This document shows positions 1 through 7,959 of a DNA stretch of 64,000 bases, in pieces. The translations under genes and the position numbers were made by a program. The notes under the pieces are model-generated. The model ran no database searches, was not told the DNA's origin, and worked only from the letters and a program-made list of their open reading frames with translations. How positions within the stretch are numbered: the stretch's first letter is position 1; every line of letters starts with the position of its first letter. Source of the DNA: Anaeromyxobacter dehalogenans 2CP-C (GTDB lineage Bacteria > Myxococcota > Myxococcia > Myxococcales > Anaeromyxobacteraceae); the NCBI RefSeq assembly GCF_000013385.1, contig NC_007760.1, forward strand, positions 1,551,001 through 1,615,000, in the 5' to 3' direction.

Positions 1-710
1 GGCAGCGCGTCGGCGATCACGTTGCCGGTCCGGGTGAACGTCAGGCCGTCCACCTCCACCTGCGCGTTGCGGGCGGGCTGGAGCTCCGCGAAGCCCGGGG
101 CCTGGCCGACCGCGCCCGCGCTCGGGGTGAAGGAGATGGAGAGCGCGTCCGCGGGCGCCCCGTCGAGCGGGTGGCCCGTGTCGCGCGCGGTCACCGAGAG
201 CCAGGAGGACGTGCCGTCGTCGAGCACCACCGCGGAGACCGCCGCGCCGCTCTGCCGGATCGCGTAGGCGACGTCGGCGAGGCTGGCGCCGTCCGGGACG
301 GCGATGGGCGCGACCGCCGTGCCCTGGACGGTGAGCCGCAGGGTCCCGCCGGCCACCCCGGCGCCGGCGGCGAACGCGGCCGAGCGCCACTTGGCCGGCT
401 GCGCGAGCGCCTTCACGGCGAGGCGGTAGCTGCCGGCGATGGCGTCGGCGCCCGGCGCGGCCGAGAAGGCGGTGCTCGTGGAGCGGGCCTGCGTCGCGAG
501 CACGCCGTGGTCGCCGAGGTCGGCGGCGGCGGCGGAGAGCCCGGAGAGGCTCGCGGCGATGTCGCCCAGCGCCGAGATCTGCGTGCGGAACGCGGCCTGG
601 CGCCGGCGGAGCTGGTCGAGGGGCCGTGACTCCAGCGCGACGAGCTGGTCGATGATGGCGTTGGTGTCCATCCCCGAGGCGAGCCCGCCCGCGCGGAACG
701 ATGCGTCCAT
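1..710 (-). CDS. fliD: Flagellar cap protein FliD, 5' part (continues off the left edge)
   Basis: Filament cap (hook-associated protein 2), which sits at the filament tip and helps exported flagellin fold. About 236 N-terminal residues are visible. They start MDASFRAGGLASGMDTNAI and continue with the typical FliD N-terminal helix (IIDQLVALESRPLDQLRRR). A GGAGG eight bases before the ATG fixes the start. The gene follows fliC on the same strand, with a strong hairpin between them. The C-terminal self-assembly region lies outside the window, so completeness cannot be judged. The family assignment is secure from the N-terminus and the flgK-flgL-fliC-fliD context. Confidence 0.88.
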   Translation of the reverse strand, partial: MDASFRAGGLASGMDTNAIIDQLVALESRPLDQLRRRQAAFRTQISALGDIAASLSGLSAAAADLGDHGVLATQARSTSTAFSAAPGADAIAGSYRLAVKALAQPAKWRSAAFAAGAGVAGGTLRLTVQGTAVAPIAVPDGASLADVAYAIRQSGAAVSAVVLDDGTSSWLSVTARDTGHPLDGAPADALSISFTPSAGAVGQAPGFAELQPARNAQVEVDGLTFTRTGNVIADAL

Positions 711-721
711 GATGGCCTCCG

Positions 722-752
722 GCCGCCCCCCGGCGCGTGGCCGGGGGGCGGC
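722..752 (-). terminator. Perfect 13-bp GC hairpin between fliC and fliD
   Basis: Arms 722-734 and 740-752 are exact reverse complements around a 5-nt loop, and every stem base is G or C. It lies just after the flagellin stop codon. No T-run follows on the minus strand, so it could be a U-less terminator, or an attenuator and mRNA 3'-end stabiliser that lets fliC exceed fliD. The structure is seen directly; the role is inferred. Confidence 0.6.
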
Positions 753-772
753 GCGGGAAGTTCACCGCGAGA

Positions 773-1609
773 TCACCCGAGCAGCTTCAGCGCGAGCTGC
801 GGCATCTGGTTCGCCTGGGCGAGCACGGAGACGCCGGCCTGCTGCAGGATGTTGGCGCGGGCGAGGCGCGACGTCTCCTCGGCCACGTCCACGTCGCGGA
901 TGCGGCTGTTCGCGGCGGAGAGCGCCTCCGAGAACGACTGGATGTTGTTGATGGCGCTCTGGAAGCGGTTGCCCACCGCGCCCAGGTCGGCGCGGTTCTT
1001 CGAGACGGTCTCGATGGCCGCGTCGATGGACGAGAGCGCGTCCCGCGCCGTGGTGCCGGTGGTGAAGTCCAGCGTGGACGCGTCCAGGCCCAGGCTGCTG
1101 GCGGTCGCGTCCAGCGTCGAGAAGGAGATCTGGTCGTTGCTCGACGTGTCCTTCTCCACGCCCACCTGGAAGTTCAGCGAGGTGGCCGTGCCCGCCAGCA
1201 GGGCGGTGCCGTTGTACTTGGTCACGTTCGCGATGCGGTCGATCTCGTCGGTGAGCTGGTCGGCCTCCGCCTGGACGTAGGCGCGCTCCTTGTCGCCGAT
1301 GCCGTCCGAGGCCGCCTGCATGGCCAGCTCGCGGAGGCGGGTGAGGATGTTCGAGGTCTCGTTCAGCGCGGCCTCGGACGTCTGGATCACCGAGAGGCCG
1401 TCGTTCGCGTTGCGGACGGCCTGGTTGTAGCTGCGGATCTGCGCCTCGAGCTTGGTGCTGATGCCCAGGCCGGCGGCGTCGTCGCCGGCCTTGGTGATGC
1501 GGTAGCCCGAGGACAGGCGCGACATGGACGAGTCGAGCGTGTTCTGGGTGTTGGACATGTTTCGCTGCGCGTTGAGCGAGGCGATGTTCGTCCGGATCGA
1601 GAGGGACAT
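773..1609 (-). CDS. fliC: Flagellin, minimal-length type (278 aa)
   Basis: Structural subunit of the flagellar filament, exported through the flagellar type III system. The N-terminal D0/D1 region is canonical (SIRTNIASLNAQRNM, then SRLSSGYRITKAGDDAAGL). The C-terminal D0/D1 region is also canonical (SRIRDVDVAEETSRLARANIL, ending QMPQLALKLLG). Only about 100 residues separate the two, so there is no sizeable surface D2/D3 domain and the filament should be a thin-subunit type. AAGGAG eight bases upstream of the ATG supports the start. It is the only flagellin gene in the window. A late-class gene under FliA and FlgM would be expected, but I could not find a convincing sigma-28 promoter in front of it. 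Confidence 0.96.
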   Translation of the reverse strand: MSLSIRTNIASLNAQRNMSNTQNTLDSSMSRLSSGYRITKAGDDAAGLGISTKLEAQIRSYNQAVRNANDGLSVIQTSEAALNETSNILTRLRELAMQAASDGIGDKERAYVQAEADQLTDEIDRIANVTKYNGTALLAGTATSLNFQVGVEKDTSSNDQISFSTLDATASSLGLDASTLDFTTGTTARDALSSIDAAIETVSKNRADLGAVGNRFQSAINNIQSFSEALSAANSRIRDVDVAEETSRLARANILQQAGVSVLAQANQMPQLALKLLG

Positions 1610-1712
1610 CCGTGCTTCTCCTTGGTCGGTGTGGCGGGGCGATCGGTCTGGTCGCCCTCACCCTCCGCATCGGCGCGCCCGCGGCCGGCGATAAGCCCGG
1701 GCGGCGCGCGCC

Positions 1713-2597
1713 TCACCGCAGCCGGTCGAGCAGGGTGAGCTGGAACCCCTTCGCCGTGGCGGTGAGCGCGGCGTCCAGCGCGCGCTGGGCCAGCGCCAGC
1801 TCGCTCGCCGCGGCGATGGGATCGGCGTCCGCCAGCTCCCCGATCGCGCCGCGCGCAGCGTCGCGGGCCGCCGCGCCGGCCCGGGTCGCGGCGTCGAGCG
1901 TCGCCATGGCGGCGCCGGCGGCGCCGCGGGCCGAGGCGAGCTGGTCGGTGCCGCGGGCGAGCGGGGAGAGGGTGGCCCGGACCGCCTCCGGGTCGTTGGC
2001 CTCGAGCGCCGCCGCGAGCGCGCCGAGCGTGGCGAGCACGTCCACCCCGCCGCCGGCGCCGGCGATGGCGACGTCGGCGCGGACGGCCGCCGGCTGCCGC
2101 ACGCCCGGCGCGATCTCCACCTCGCGCACGCCGGCGTCGCCCTGGTACGCGCCGCCCGCGTCGAACGGGGGCGCGCCGTCGCGGAACCCGCCCAGCAGGT
2201 AGCGGCCGCCCACCTTCACGCCCAGGCTGGCGACGGCGGAGGCGAGGATCCCGCGCACCTCGCGGGCGCCCGACGCCCGCTGCGCCGCGTCGTACGGGGC
2301 GCTCGCGTACCGGGTGGCGAGCTCCTGCGCGCGCGCGAGGCCGGTCGCCACCTCGCCGAGCGCCGCGTCCACCGCGGCGAGCTCGTCGGAGGCGCGGCCG
2401 GTGGCGGTGGCGATCGCGTCCATGCGCGCGACGGTCACCCGCTCGGCGGCGATGCGGGCCGCGGCCGCCGGGTCGTCGCCCGGGTGGACCACGCGCACCC
2501 CGCTCGACGCCTGCGCCACCGCGCGGTCGAGCCGCGCGCGCGCCTGGCCGCCCTCGCGGGCGGCGCGGTCGAAGGTCATCCGGTCGGTCACGCGCAT
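1713..2597 (-). CDS. flgL: Hook-filament junction protein FlgL (HAP3)
   Basis: Second junction protein between hook and filament, about 294 aa. It has a flagellin-like N-terminal helix (MRVTDRMTFDRAAREGG, then ASSGVRVVHPGDDPAAAARI) and a flagellin-like C-terminus ending in LLDRLR. Translation in the same frame continues far upstream through flgK, but that is a GC-bias artefact. The ATG at 2597, five bases after the flgK stop codon, gives the family-typical start and length. Tight spacing to flgK implies translational coupling. The order flgK-flgL-fliC-fliD is standard. Confidence 0.93.
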   Translation of the reverse strand: MRVTDRMTFDRAAREGGQARARLDRAVAQASSGVRVVHPGDDPAAAARIAAERVTVARMDAIATATGRASDELAAVDAALGEVATGLARAQELATRYASAPYDAAQRASGAREVRGILASAVASLGVKVGGRYLLGGFRDGAPPFDAGGAYQGDAGVREVEIAPGVRQPAAVRADVAIAGAGGGVDVLATLGALAAALEANDPEAVRATLSPLARGTDQLASARGAAGAAMATLDAATRAGAAARDAARGAIGELADADPIAAASELALAQRALDAALTATAKGFQLTLLDRLR

Positions 2598-2602
2598 GGC
2601 GG

Positions 2603-4012
2603 CTACTCCAGCTTCAGCAGGGTGTCGAACATCTCGGAGGTGGCCTGGATGACCTTCGAGATCGCCTCGTAGGCGCGCTGCGCCCGCTCCATCTCCAGCA
2701 GCTCCTCGTCCACCGACACGCCGCTCGCGGACTCGCGCAGGGCGGAGAGGTGGTCGGCCAGGCCCGCGTCCTGGGCCGCGGCCGCCGCCAGCCCCCGCGC
2801 CGCGGCGCCGAACGCGCCGGTGATCCGGGAGAGGGCGCCGGTCGCGTCCAGGCCGGCCAGCAGGTCCGCGCCCTGGCCGGTCGCGATCCGGGCGGTGGTG
2901 GTGGCGAGCAGCGCGAGGACGTTGCCGCCGTCGCCGGGCTGGCCGGCGGCGGTGGCGGTGGCCAGGCGCGCGGGGTCGGCGGCCACGGCGGCCGACACGG
3001 CGATGCGCCGGGCCGCGCCCGCGGGCGTGGTGCCCACGTCGAACAGGTCGAGCCCGGTGGAGCCGTCGAGGCCGAAGCCGGCGCGGTGCGCCGCGTCGAG
3101 CTGGTTGCCCACCGCCCAGGCGAGCTGGTCGAGGCCGGTGACGGCCGCCTTCAGCGGGCCGCCCGACGCGTCGAGCAGCCCGCCCAGCTCGCCGCCCGGC
3201 GCGACGTCGGCGCTCACGGTGCCGGTCGCCAGCCTCACGCCCAGGTGGCCGTCGGGCCCGGGGTGCGCGAGCAAGGTGGACGCCCCGAGCCCGGCGACCA
3301 GCGCGGCGCCGCCGGGCAGCAGCAGGGACAGGTCGCCCTCGCTGGTCGCCGCCGGGACCGCGCCGGTGAGCGCCGAGAGGCGGTCGGCCGCGCGCTGCCG
3401 CGCGTCGAGGAGATCGTTCGGCTCGCCGGCGCCGCTCGCGCGCGCCGCGCGGACGTCGCGGTTCAGGGCCGCCACCTGCGCGGCCAGGTCGTTGGCCTCG
3501 GAGAGGTCGCCCGCGATGCGCGCGTCGGCGCCGGCGCGCGCGTCCTCGAGCCCCTGGCGCGCGCGGTTGAACGAGAGCGCGAGCGTGCGCGCCGCCGCGA
3601 CCGCCGCCTGCCGGAGCCCGGGATCCGACGGCGCCTGGGAGAGCTGGGTGAGCGCGGCGTGGAGGCCGCCCAGCGCGTCGCCGGGTCCGCCCTCCGCCTC
3701 CGGGTCGAGCACCTGCACCGCCTCGAGGACCGAGGCCGCCGCGGCCGAGCGCGCCGACTGGCCGAGGGCCGCCGGGAGCTGCTGCTCCAGGAAGCGGTCG
3801 CGCGCCTGGGTGACCTGCGCGAGCGAGGCGCCGCGGCCGATCCACGCGCCGCCGGCCTGCTCCGCGGGGAGCGTCGTCGCGAGCACCGCGCGCTGGCGGG
3901 CGTAGCCGGGGGTGTTCGCGTTCTGCAGGTTGTGCGAGGCGGTCGCCGCCGCGGCGCGCTGGGCCGCGAGGCTCGCGGCGCCGGAGGAGAGGATGCTCAG
4001 CAGGTCGGCCAC
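2603..4012 (-). CDS. flgK: Hook-filament junction protein FlgK (HAP1)
   Basis: First junction protein on the distal hook end, 469 aa. The N-terminus carries the rod/hook/junction motif (SHNLQNANTPGYARQRAVL). The C-terminus has the matching helix (SVDEELLEMERAQRAYEAISKV) and ends in a TLLKLE-type sequence. The start is GTG with AAGGAG eight bases upstream, and that ribosome site overlaps the stop codon of the preceding flgN-like gene. The middle is alanine- and glycine-rich, as elsewhere in this genome. FlgN would be the dedicated export chaperone of this protein and FlgL, and its gene is directly upstream. Confidence 0.95.
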   Translation of the reverse strand: MADLLSILSSGAASLAAQRAAAATASHNLQNANTPGYARQRAVLATTLPAEQAGGAWIGRGASLAQVTQARDRFLEQQLPAALGQSARSAAAASVLEAVQVLDPEAEGGPGDALGGLHAALTQLSQAPSDPGLRQAAVAAARTLALSFNRARQGLEDARAGADARIAGDLSEANDLAAQVAALNRDVRAARASGAGEPNDLLDARQRAADRLSALTGAVPAATSEGDLSLLLPGGAALVAGLGASTLLAHPGPDGHLGVRLATGTVSADVAPGGELGGLLDASGGPLKAAVTGLDQLAWAVGNQLDAAHRAGFGLDGSTGLDLFDVGTTPAGAARRIAVSAAVAADPARLATATAAGQPGDGGNVLALLATTTARIATGQGADLLAGLDATGALSRITGAFGAAARGLAAAAAQDAGLADHLSALRESASGVSVDEELLEMERAQRAYEAISKVIQATSEMFDTLLKLE

Positions 4013-4024
4013 GGGGGCGCTCCT

Positions 4025-4477
4025 TCAGGCCGGGCGCGCGGCGGCGGGCGCGCCGCGCCGGTCGTAGGCGGCGGGGTGGGGCCGGAGCGCGGCGAGGTAG
4101 CCCCGCACGCAGGCGCGGGCCCGGGTCGCCATCGCGAGGTTGAGCCGATCGCGCTCGGCGAGGAGCGCGGCGAGCGCGCGCACCTCGGCGAGCGAGGCGG
4201 CGAGCGCGTCGGCGGGGCCGGGCGCCCGCGCCCGGAGCCCGGCCAGGGTCGCCTCGCCGTCGCCGGGGGCCACCCGGGCCAGCGCCGCGGCGAGCCGCGC
4301 CTGCAGCGCCGCCACCTGCGCGTTGAACCCGGCGCGCGCGGTCGCGCCGTCGAAGATGCGGCCGGCGTCGAGCGCGCGGAGCGCGGCGGGCACCGCGGCG
4401 GCGCGGTCCACCTCGGCCCGGAGCGCGTCGCGCAGCGCGGCGGCGCCGGCGAGGACCTCGTCCATGGCGGGCCTCAT
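4025..4477 (-). CDS. flgN: FlgN-like export chaperone
   Basis: Small all-helical protein (150 aa, or 146 from the second Met) between flgM and flgK. Both size and position fit FlgN, the cytoplasmic chaperone that delivers FlgK and FlgL to the export gate. There are no sharp sequence motifs, but FlgN families diverge strongly. The segment AEVRALAALLAERDRLN resembles the amphipathic FlgN core (leucine-rich, then an N-x-x-L-like stretch). Its ATG overlaps the flgM stop codon as ATGA. The assignment rests mainly on genomic context and helical character. Confidence 0.68.
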   Translation of the reverse strand: MRPAMDEVLAGAAALRDALRAEVDRAAAVPAALRALDAGRIFDGATARAGFNAQVAALQARLAAALARVAPGDGEATLAGLRARAPGPADALAASLAEVRALAALLAERDRLNLAMATRARACVRGYLAALRPHPAAYDRRGAPAAARPA

Positions 4478-4776
4478 CCCTCGAGCAGCGCCCGGAGGTG
4501 CGCCGTCAGCTCGGCGTCGTCGAGGATCCGCTGCGCGATGCGCTGCGGGTCCGGGCGGAAGGTGCCCTGCCTCACCGCCGCCTCGATGGCCTCGAGGCGC
4601 ACGGTCCGGTCCTGCGCCGCGCCGGCCCGGGCGGTGGTGGCGGCGGCCTCGAGCCGCGCCAGGGCCTCGGTCGAGACCCGGTCGGCCGCGGGAGCACCCG
4701 GCTCCCGGGTGCGCTGCGACCCCGCGGTGCGCCCGGCCTCGACGCGACGGATCTCTGCTGCATCGTTGATCTTCAT
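4474..4776 (-). CDS. flgM: Anti-sigma-28 factor FlgM
   Basis: Negative regulator that binds FliA until it is exported through the finished hook-basal body. The ATG at 4776 is chosen over an upstream in-frame ATG (4821) because GGAGG precedes it and the protein then begins MKINDAAEIRRVEAG and is 100 aa, typical of FlgM. The C-terminal half (RLEAIEAAVRQGTF, then DPQRIAQRILDDAEL) is the conserved sigma-28-binding helix region. Its partner fliA is at 10976-11674 in another operon. It sits inside the junction-protein operon next to flgN, as in many bacteria. Confidence 0.9.
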   Translation of the reverse strand: MKINDAAEIRRVEAGRTAGSQRTREPGAPAADRVSTEALARLEAAATTARAGAAQDRTVRLEAIEAAVRQGTFRPDPQRIAQRILDDAELTAHLRALLEG

Positions 4777-4789
4777 GGCGCCCTCCTGC

Positions 4790-5521
4790 TCACGGTCCGC
4801 TCCTGCCGCCTTCATCGGCACGCCGCGCGTAGATCTTGAGGGCCCGCGCCGGATCGACCGGCCGGCCCGCCATCCGGACCTCGAAGTGGAGGTGCGGCCC
4901 GGTGGAGCGGCCGGTGCTGCCGACGCGCGCCAGCTCCTCCCCGGCGGCCACCACCTGGCCCGGGCGGACGCGCACCTCGGCGGCGTGGCCGTACAGCGTC
5001 ACCAGGCCGCCGCCGTGATCGACCTCCACCGCGTTCCCGTAGCCGCCGCGCGGTCCGGCGCGGACCACCACCCCGGGCGCCGGGGCGCGCACCGGCGTGC
5101 CCTCCGGCGCGGCGACGTCCACGCCGTCGTGGCGGGCCGCGACGCCGGTGAACGGATCGGCGCGCGGGCCGAACGCGCTGGTGAGCCGGCCCTGCAGCGG
5201 GGCCGCGAGCGCGCCAGGGGCGACGGTCGCGACGCCCGGCGGGGCGGATGGACCGGGCACGGGGGCCGGCGCGAGGCCGTCGCCGCCGCCCAGCGAGCGG
5301 GTGATCTCGCCGGCGAGGCCGATGCCACCCGAGCGCGCCACCGCGTCGGAGAGCGCGTCCGCGAACAGGTCGGCGCGGACGCCGGCGCCGGCGCCCTCGC
5401 CGCCCCGGAACGCGCCGCTCGTCCGCACGATCTCGCGGAGCAGCATGGCCTCGAGGTCGCGGGCCGCGTCCCGCAGGCGCGGATCCGCGGCGGGCGCCGC
5501 GCCGGCGGCGGGCGCGATCAC
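4790..5521 (-). CDS. flgJ: Rod-binding FlgJ domain fused to an M23 metallopeptidase
   Basis: Peptidoglycan-opening protein for rod growth, 243 aa. Residues about 15-80 are a FlgJ rod-binding domain (AARDLEAMLLREIVRTSG, then GGIGLAGEITRSLG). Residues about 110-225 are a LytM/M23 zinc peptidase: HDGVDV gives the first His and Asp ligands, YGH follows, and GPHLHFEV gives the HxH motif. Enterobacterial FlgJ instead carries a GH73 glucosaminidase here. The GTG start overlaps the flgI stop codon (GTGA). I see no signal peptide, so export through the flagellar apparatus is likely, as known for FlgJ. Confidence 0.9.
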   Translation of the reverse strand: MIAPAAGAAPAADPRLRDAARDLEAMLLREIVRTSGAFRGGEGAGAGVRADLFADALSDAVARSGGIGLAGEITRSLGGGDGLAPAPVPGPSAPPGVATVAPGALAAPLQGRLTSAFGPRADPFTGVAARHDGVDVAAPEGTPVRAPAPGVVVRAGPRGGYGNAVEVDHGGGLVTLYGHAAEVRVRPGQVVAAGEELARVGSTGRSTGPHLHFEVRMAGRPVDPARALKIYARRADEGGRSGP

Positions 5522-6633
5522 TCGAGCACCTCGAGGTCCGCGTCCAGCGCGCCCGCGGCGCGGATCGCCTCCAGCACGGCCACGAGATCCCGCGGCGTGG
5601 CGCCGAGGAGGTCGAGCGCGCGGGCCAGGTCCTTCACCGACGCGGCGGCGGGCAGGGCCACCACGCCGCCCGCGCCCTCGGCGGCGGCGGCGCGGTCGCG
5701 GGTCGCCTCCACGGTCCGCCCCGCGCCGAACGGCGCCGGCTGCGACACCGCCGGATCGCGCTGCACGCGGACCTGCAGGCCGCCGTGCGCCACGGCCACC
5801 GGGCGCAGCCGGACGCCGTCGCCGGCGACCACGGTCCCGGTCCGCTCCGACACCACCACCCGCGCGCGCTGGTCGGCCTCGACCTCGAGCAGCTCGACCT
5901 CGGCCAGGAAGCCGACCGCGTCGTCCTTGCGCGCGGGCGGCGGCGAGAGCTCCACCGCCGCCGGATCGACGGCGCGGGCGGTGCCGGCGCCGAGCTTCGC
6001 GTTCACCGCCGCGGCGACGCGGCTCGCCGTGGTGAGGTCGGGCCGGCGGAGCGCCAGCACCAGCGGCGCCTGGCCCAGCGCGAAGTCCACCGCGCGCTCC
6101 ACCGTGGCGCCCCCGGCGACGCGCCCGGAGGTGGGCGTGTTCTTGCGCAGCTCGGCGCCGCCGGCGCCCGCGTCGTAGCCGGCCACCTGCACCGGACCCT
6201 GGCCGACCGCGTAGACCTTGCCGTCCCCGCCGGAGAGCGGCGTGACGAGCAGCAGCCCGCCCGCGAGCGAGCGCGCGTTGCCCATCGACGCGACCGCCAC
6301 GTCGATGCGCGTGCCCGGGCGGGCGAACGGCGGCAGGCGCGCCGTGACCATCACCGCGGCCACGTTGCGGGACCGCACGTCCTTCGGGTCGATGCGGATG
6401 CCGAGCCGCCCGAGCATGCCCGCCACCGACTGCTGCGTGAACAGCACGCGCTCGGAGTCGCCGGTGCCGGCCAGGCCCACCACCAGGCCGTAGCCGTAGA
6501 GCGCGTTCTCGCGCACGCCCACCACGTCGGCGAGCTCCTTGACGCGCGCGGCGGCGGCGGGGGCCGGGGCGGCGAGCGCGGCCGCGAGCGCGAGGGCGAG
6601 GGGGACGGCAGGGGGCGTCGGTCGGGCGGGCAT
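5518..6633 (-). CDS. flgI: Flagellar P-ring protein FlgI
   Basis: Periplasmic P-ring subunit around the rod, 371 aa, of usual family length. An N-terminal Sec signal peptide of about 28 residues (hydrophobic ALALAAALAAPAPAAA) is followed by the conserved block ARVKELADVVGVRENALYGY and GLVVGLAGTGD. The C-terminus ends with the typical SVKDLARALDLLGATPRDLV and IRAAGALDADLEV regions. It is downstream of flgH and coupled by GTGA to flgJ. Confidence 0.97.
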   Translation of the reverse strand: MPARPTPPAVPLALALAAALAAPAPAAAARVKELADVVGVRENALYGYGLVVGLAGTGDSERVLFTQQSVAGMLGRLGIRIDPKDVRSRNVAAVMVTARLPPFARPGTRIDVAVASMGNARSLAGGLLLVTPLSGGDGKVYAVGQGPVQVAGYDAGAGGAELRKNTPTSGRVAGGATVERAVDFALGQAPLVLALRRPDLTTASRVAAAVNAKLGAGTARAVDPAAVELSPPPARKDDAVGFLAEVELLEVEADQRARVVVSERTGTVVAGDGVRLRPVAVAHGGLQVRVQRDPAVSQPAPFGAGRTVEATRDRAAAAEGAGGVVALPAAASVKDLARALDLLGATPRDLVAVLEAIRAAGALDADLEVLE

Positions 6634-6641
6634 GGCGGGGC

Positions 6642-7331
6642 TCAGAAGGGCCAGAACCAGCCGAGGAGGCGGGAGAGCCAGCCCTGGCGCTGGTTGTCGG
6701 AGAGCACGCCGCGGCCGGTGAACTCGATCTCCGCGTCGGCGACCATCGAGGACTTCACGCCGTTCTCCTGGTCGATGTCGATCGGCCGGACCACGCCGGA
6801 GATGTAGAAGTGCTGCTCCTCCGCGTTCACCAGCACCACCCGGTGCCCCTCGATGAACAGGTTGCCGTTGGGCAGGACCTTGCGGACCACCGCCGGGACC
6901 GTGGCGGTGAGCCGCTCGGTGCGCGCGGTGGAGCCGAGCCCCTTGAACCCGCTGTCCGCGCCGCCCTTCAGCGCGTAGGGCGTGCTCAGCGAGGTGAGGA
7001 ACGCCTCGATGGACGCGTTCAGCTCGCTTCGCCGGGTGAGGTCGGTGTCGGCCGAGCGCTTCGCGTCGGCGATCTCCTCGATGCGGACGACCACGAGGTC
7101 GTTCTCGCGGAGCGCGCGGGCGTCGGTGTAGAGCATCGACGCGGCGCGCCCCTCGCGCCAGGTCGAGCCGGCGGAGGCGGCCTGCGTGTCCTGCCCGGAG
7201 GCGTCCGGCACGGCGTAGTCGCGGCGCTTCGGCACGTAGCCGGCCACGTGGGCGGGGCCGCAGGCGGTGAGCGCCAGGACCAGCGCGGCGGAGGCCGCCA
7301 GGGCGAGGGCGATGCGGGTGAGCGGGCTCAC
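6642..7331 (-). CDS. flgH: Flagellar L-ring lipoprotein FlgH
   Basis: Outer-membrane L-ring subunit, 229 aa. The signal peptide ends in a lipobox, LTAC, with the lipidated cysteine near residue 24. Conserved FlgH segments are visible: SMLYTDARALRENDLVVVRI, LPNGNLFIEGHRVVLVN and the VRPIDIDQ-N-type strand. The C-terminus (LSDNQRQGWLSRLLGWFWPF) is characteristic. GTG start overlapping the flgA stop (GTGA). Presence of both FlgH and FlgI shows a motor built for a two-membrane envelope. Confidence 0.97.
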   Translation of the reverse strand: MSPLTRIALALAASAALVLALTACGPAHVAGYVPKRRDYAVPDASGQDTQAASAGSTWREGRAASMLYTDARALRENDLVVVRIEEIADAKRSADTDLTRRSELNASIEAFLTSLSTPYALKGGADSGFKGLGSTARTERLTATVPAVVRKVLPNGNLFIEGHRVVLVNAEEQHFYISGVVRPIDIDQENGVKSSMVADAEIEFTGRGVLSDNQRQGWLSRLLGWFWPF

Positions 7332-7951
7332 GGGACCTCCACCAGGATGCGGCCGTCCTGCAGCCGGCCCTCGACGCGGCGGCCGCCGGGGAGGAGCGCG
7401 CAGGCGCGGCCGCGCACGCAGGGGATCGCGCGGGCCTCGCGGGTGATCTCCAGATCGCCGGCGCGGACCACCACCTGCACCGGCTCGCCGGGCGCGGGCC
7501 CGGCGCGGACGTCGCCGCCGGCGAGCAGCGCGCCGGCCGGGAGCGCGCGGGCGGCGCGCGCGGCGGGGGGGAGCCGGGCGAGCGCGGCGCGCCCGGCCAC
7601 GCGCTCGGCCTCGTCCGGCTCGACCGCGCCGGCGAGCGGCTCGCCGCCGCGGACCGCGCGCGTGGTCCGAAGCGCCGGCCCGGTGACGCGCACCGCGGCC
7701 CAGGCGAACGCGCGGCAGGGCCGGCCGGCGGCGTCGCGGCCGTCCACCTGCAGCGGGACCTCGCCCGACGCCAGCACCGGCCGCAGCGCGCGGAACGCGC
7801 CGGGCGCGCAGCCGGGGGCGCCGCCGCGGAGCGCCTCGACGCGCGCGCGGGCGTCGCCGGGCGCGAGCGCCGCGGCCACCGCGGCCTCGGCCGATGGGGC
7901 CGGGGGCGGGGCGGCGAGGAGCGCGGCGGCGAGGGCGAGGGCGGCGGGCAT
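7328..7951 (-). CDS. flgA: P-ring assembly chaperone FlgA
   Basis: Periplasmic chaperone for FlgI polymerisation, 207 aa. It has a short hydrophobic signal at the N-terminus. The conserved SAF/ChapFlgA C-terminal half is recognisable from LPAGALLAGGDVRAGPAPGE, VQVVVRAGDLEITREARAI and GGRRVEGRLQDGRILVEV. The N-terminal half is diverged and contains two cysteines (around residues 48 and 79) that might pair in the periplasm. It lies between flgG and flgH, a common order. Confidence 0.87.
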   Translation of the reverse strand: MPAALALAAALLAAPPPAPSAEAAVAAALAPGDARARVEALRGGAPGCAPGAFRALRPVLASGEVPLQVDGRDAAGRPCRAFAWAAVRVTGPALRTTRAVRGGEPLAGAVEPDEAERVAGRAALARLPPAARAARALPAGALLAGGDVRAGPAPGEPVQVVVRAGDLEITREARAIPCVRGRACALLPGGRRVEGRLQDGRILVEVP

Positions 7952-7959
7952 GGCGGCGC

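Noticed and set aside
1610-1712. Sigma-28 promoter for fliC
   Set aside because: A GCCGATGC on the minus strand (1667-1674) resembles the -10 box, but no matching -35 TAAA-type box is at the right distance. The same bases also fit a weak GG-N10-GC pattern, so neither assignment is supported.
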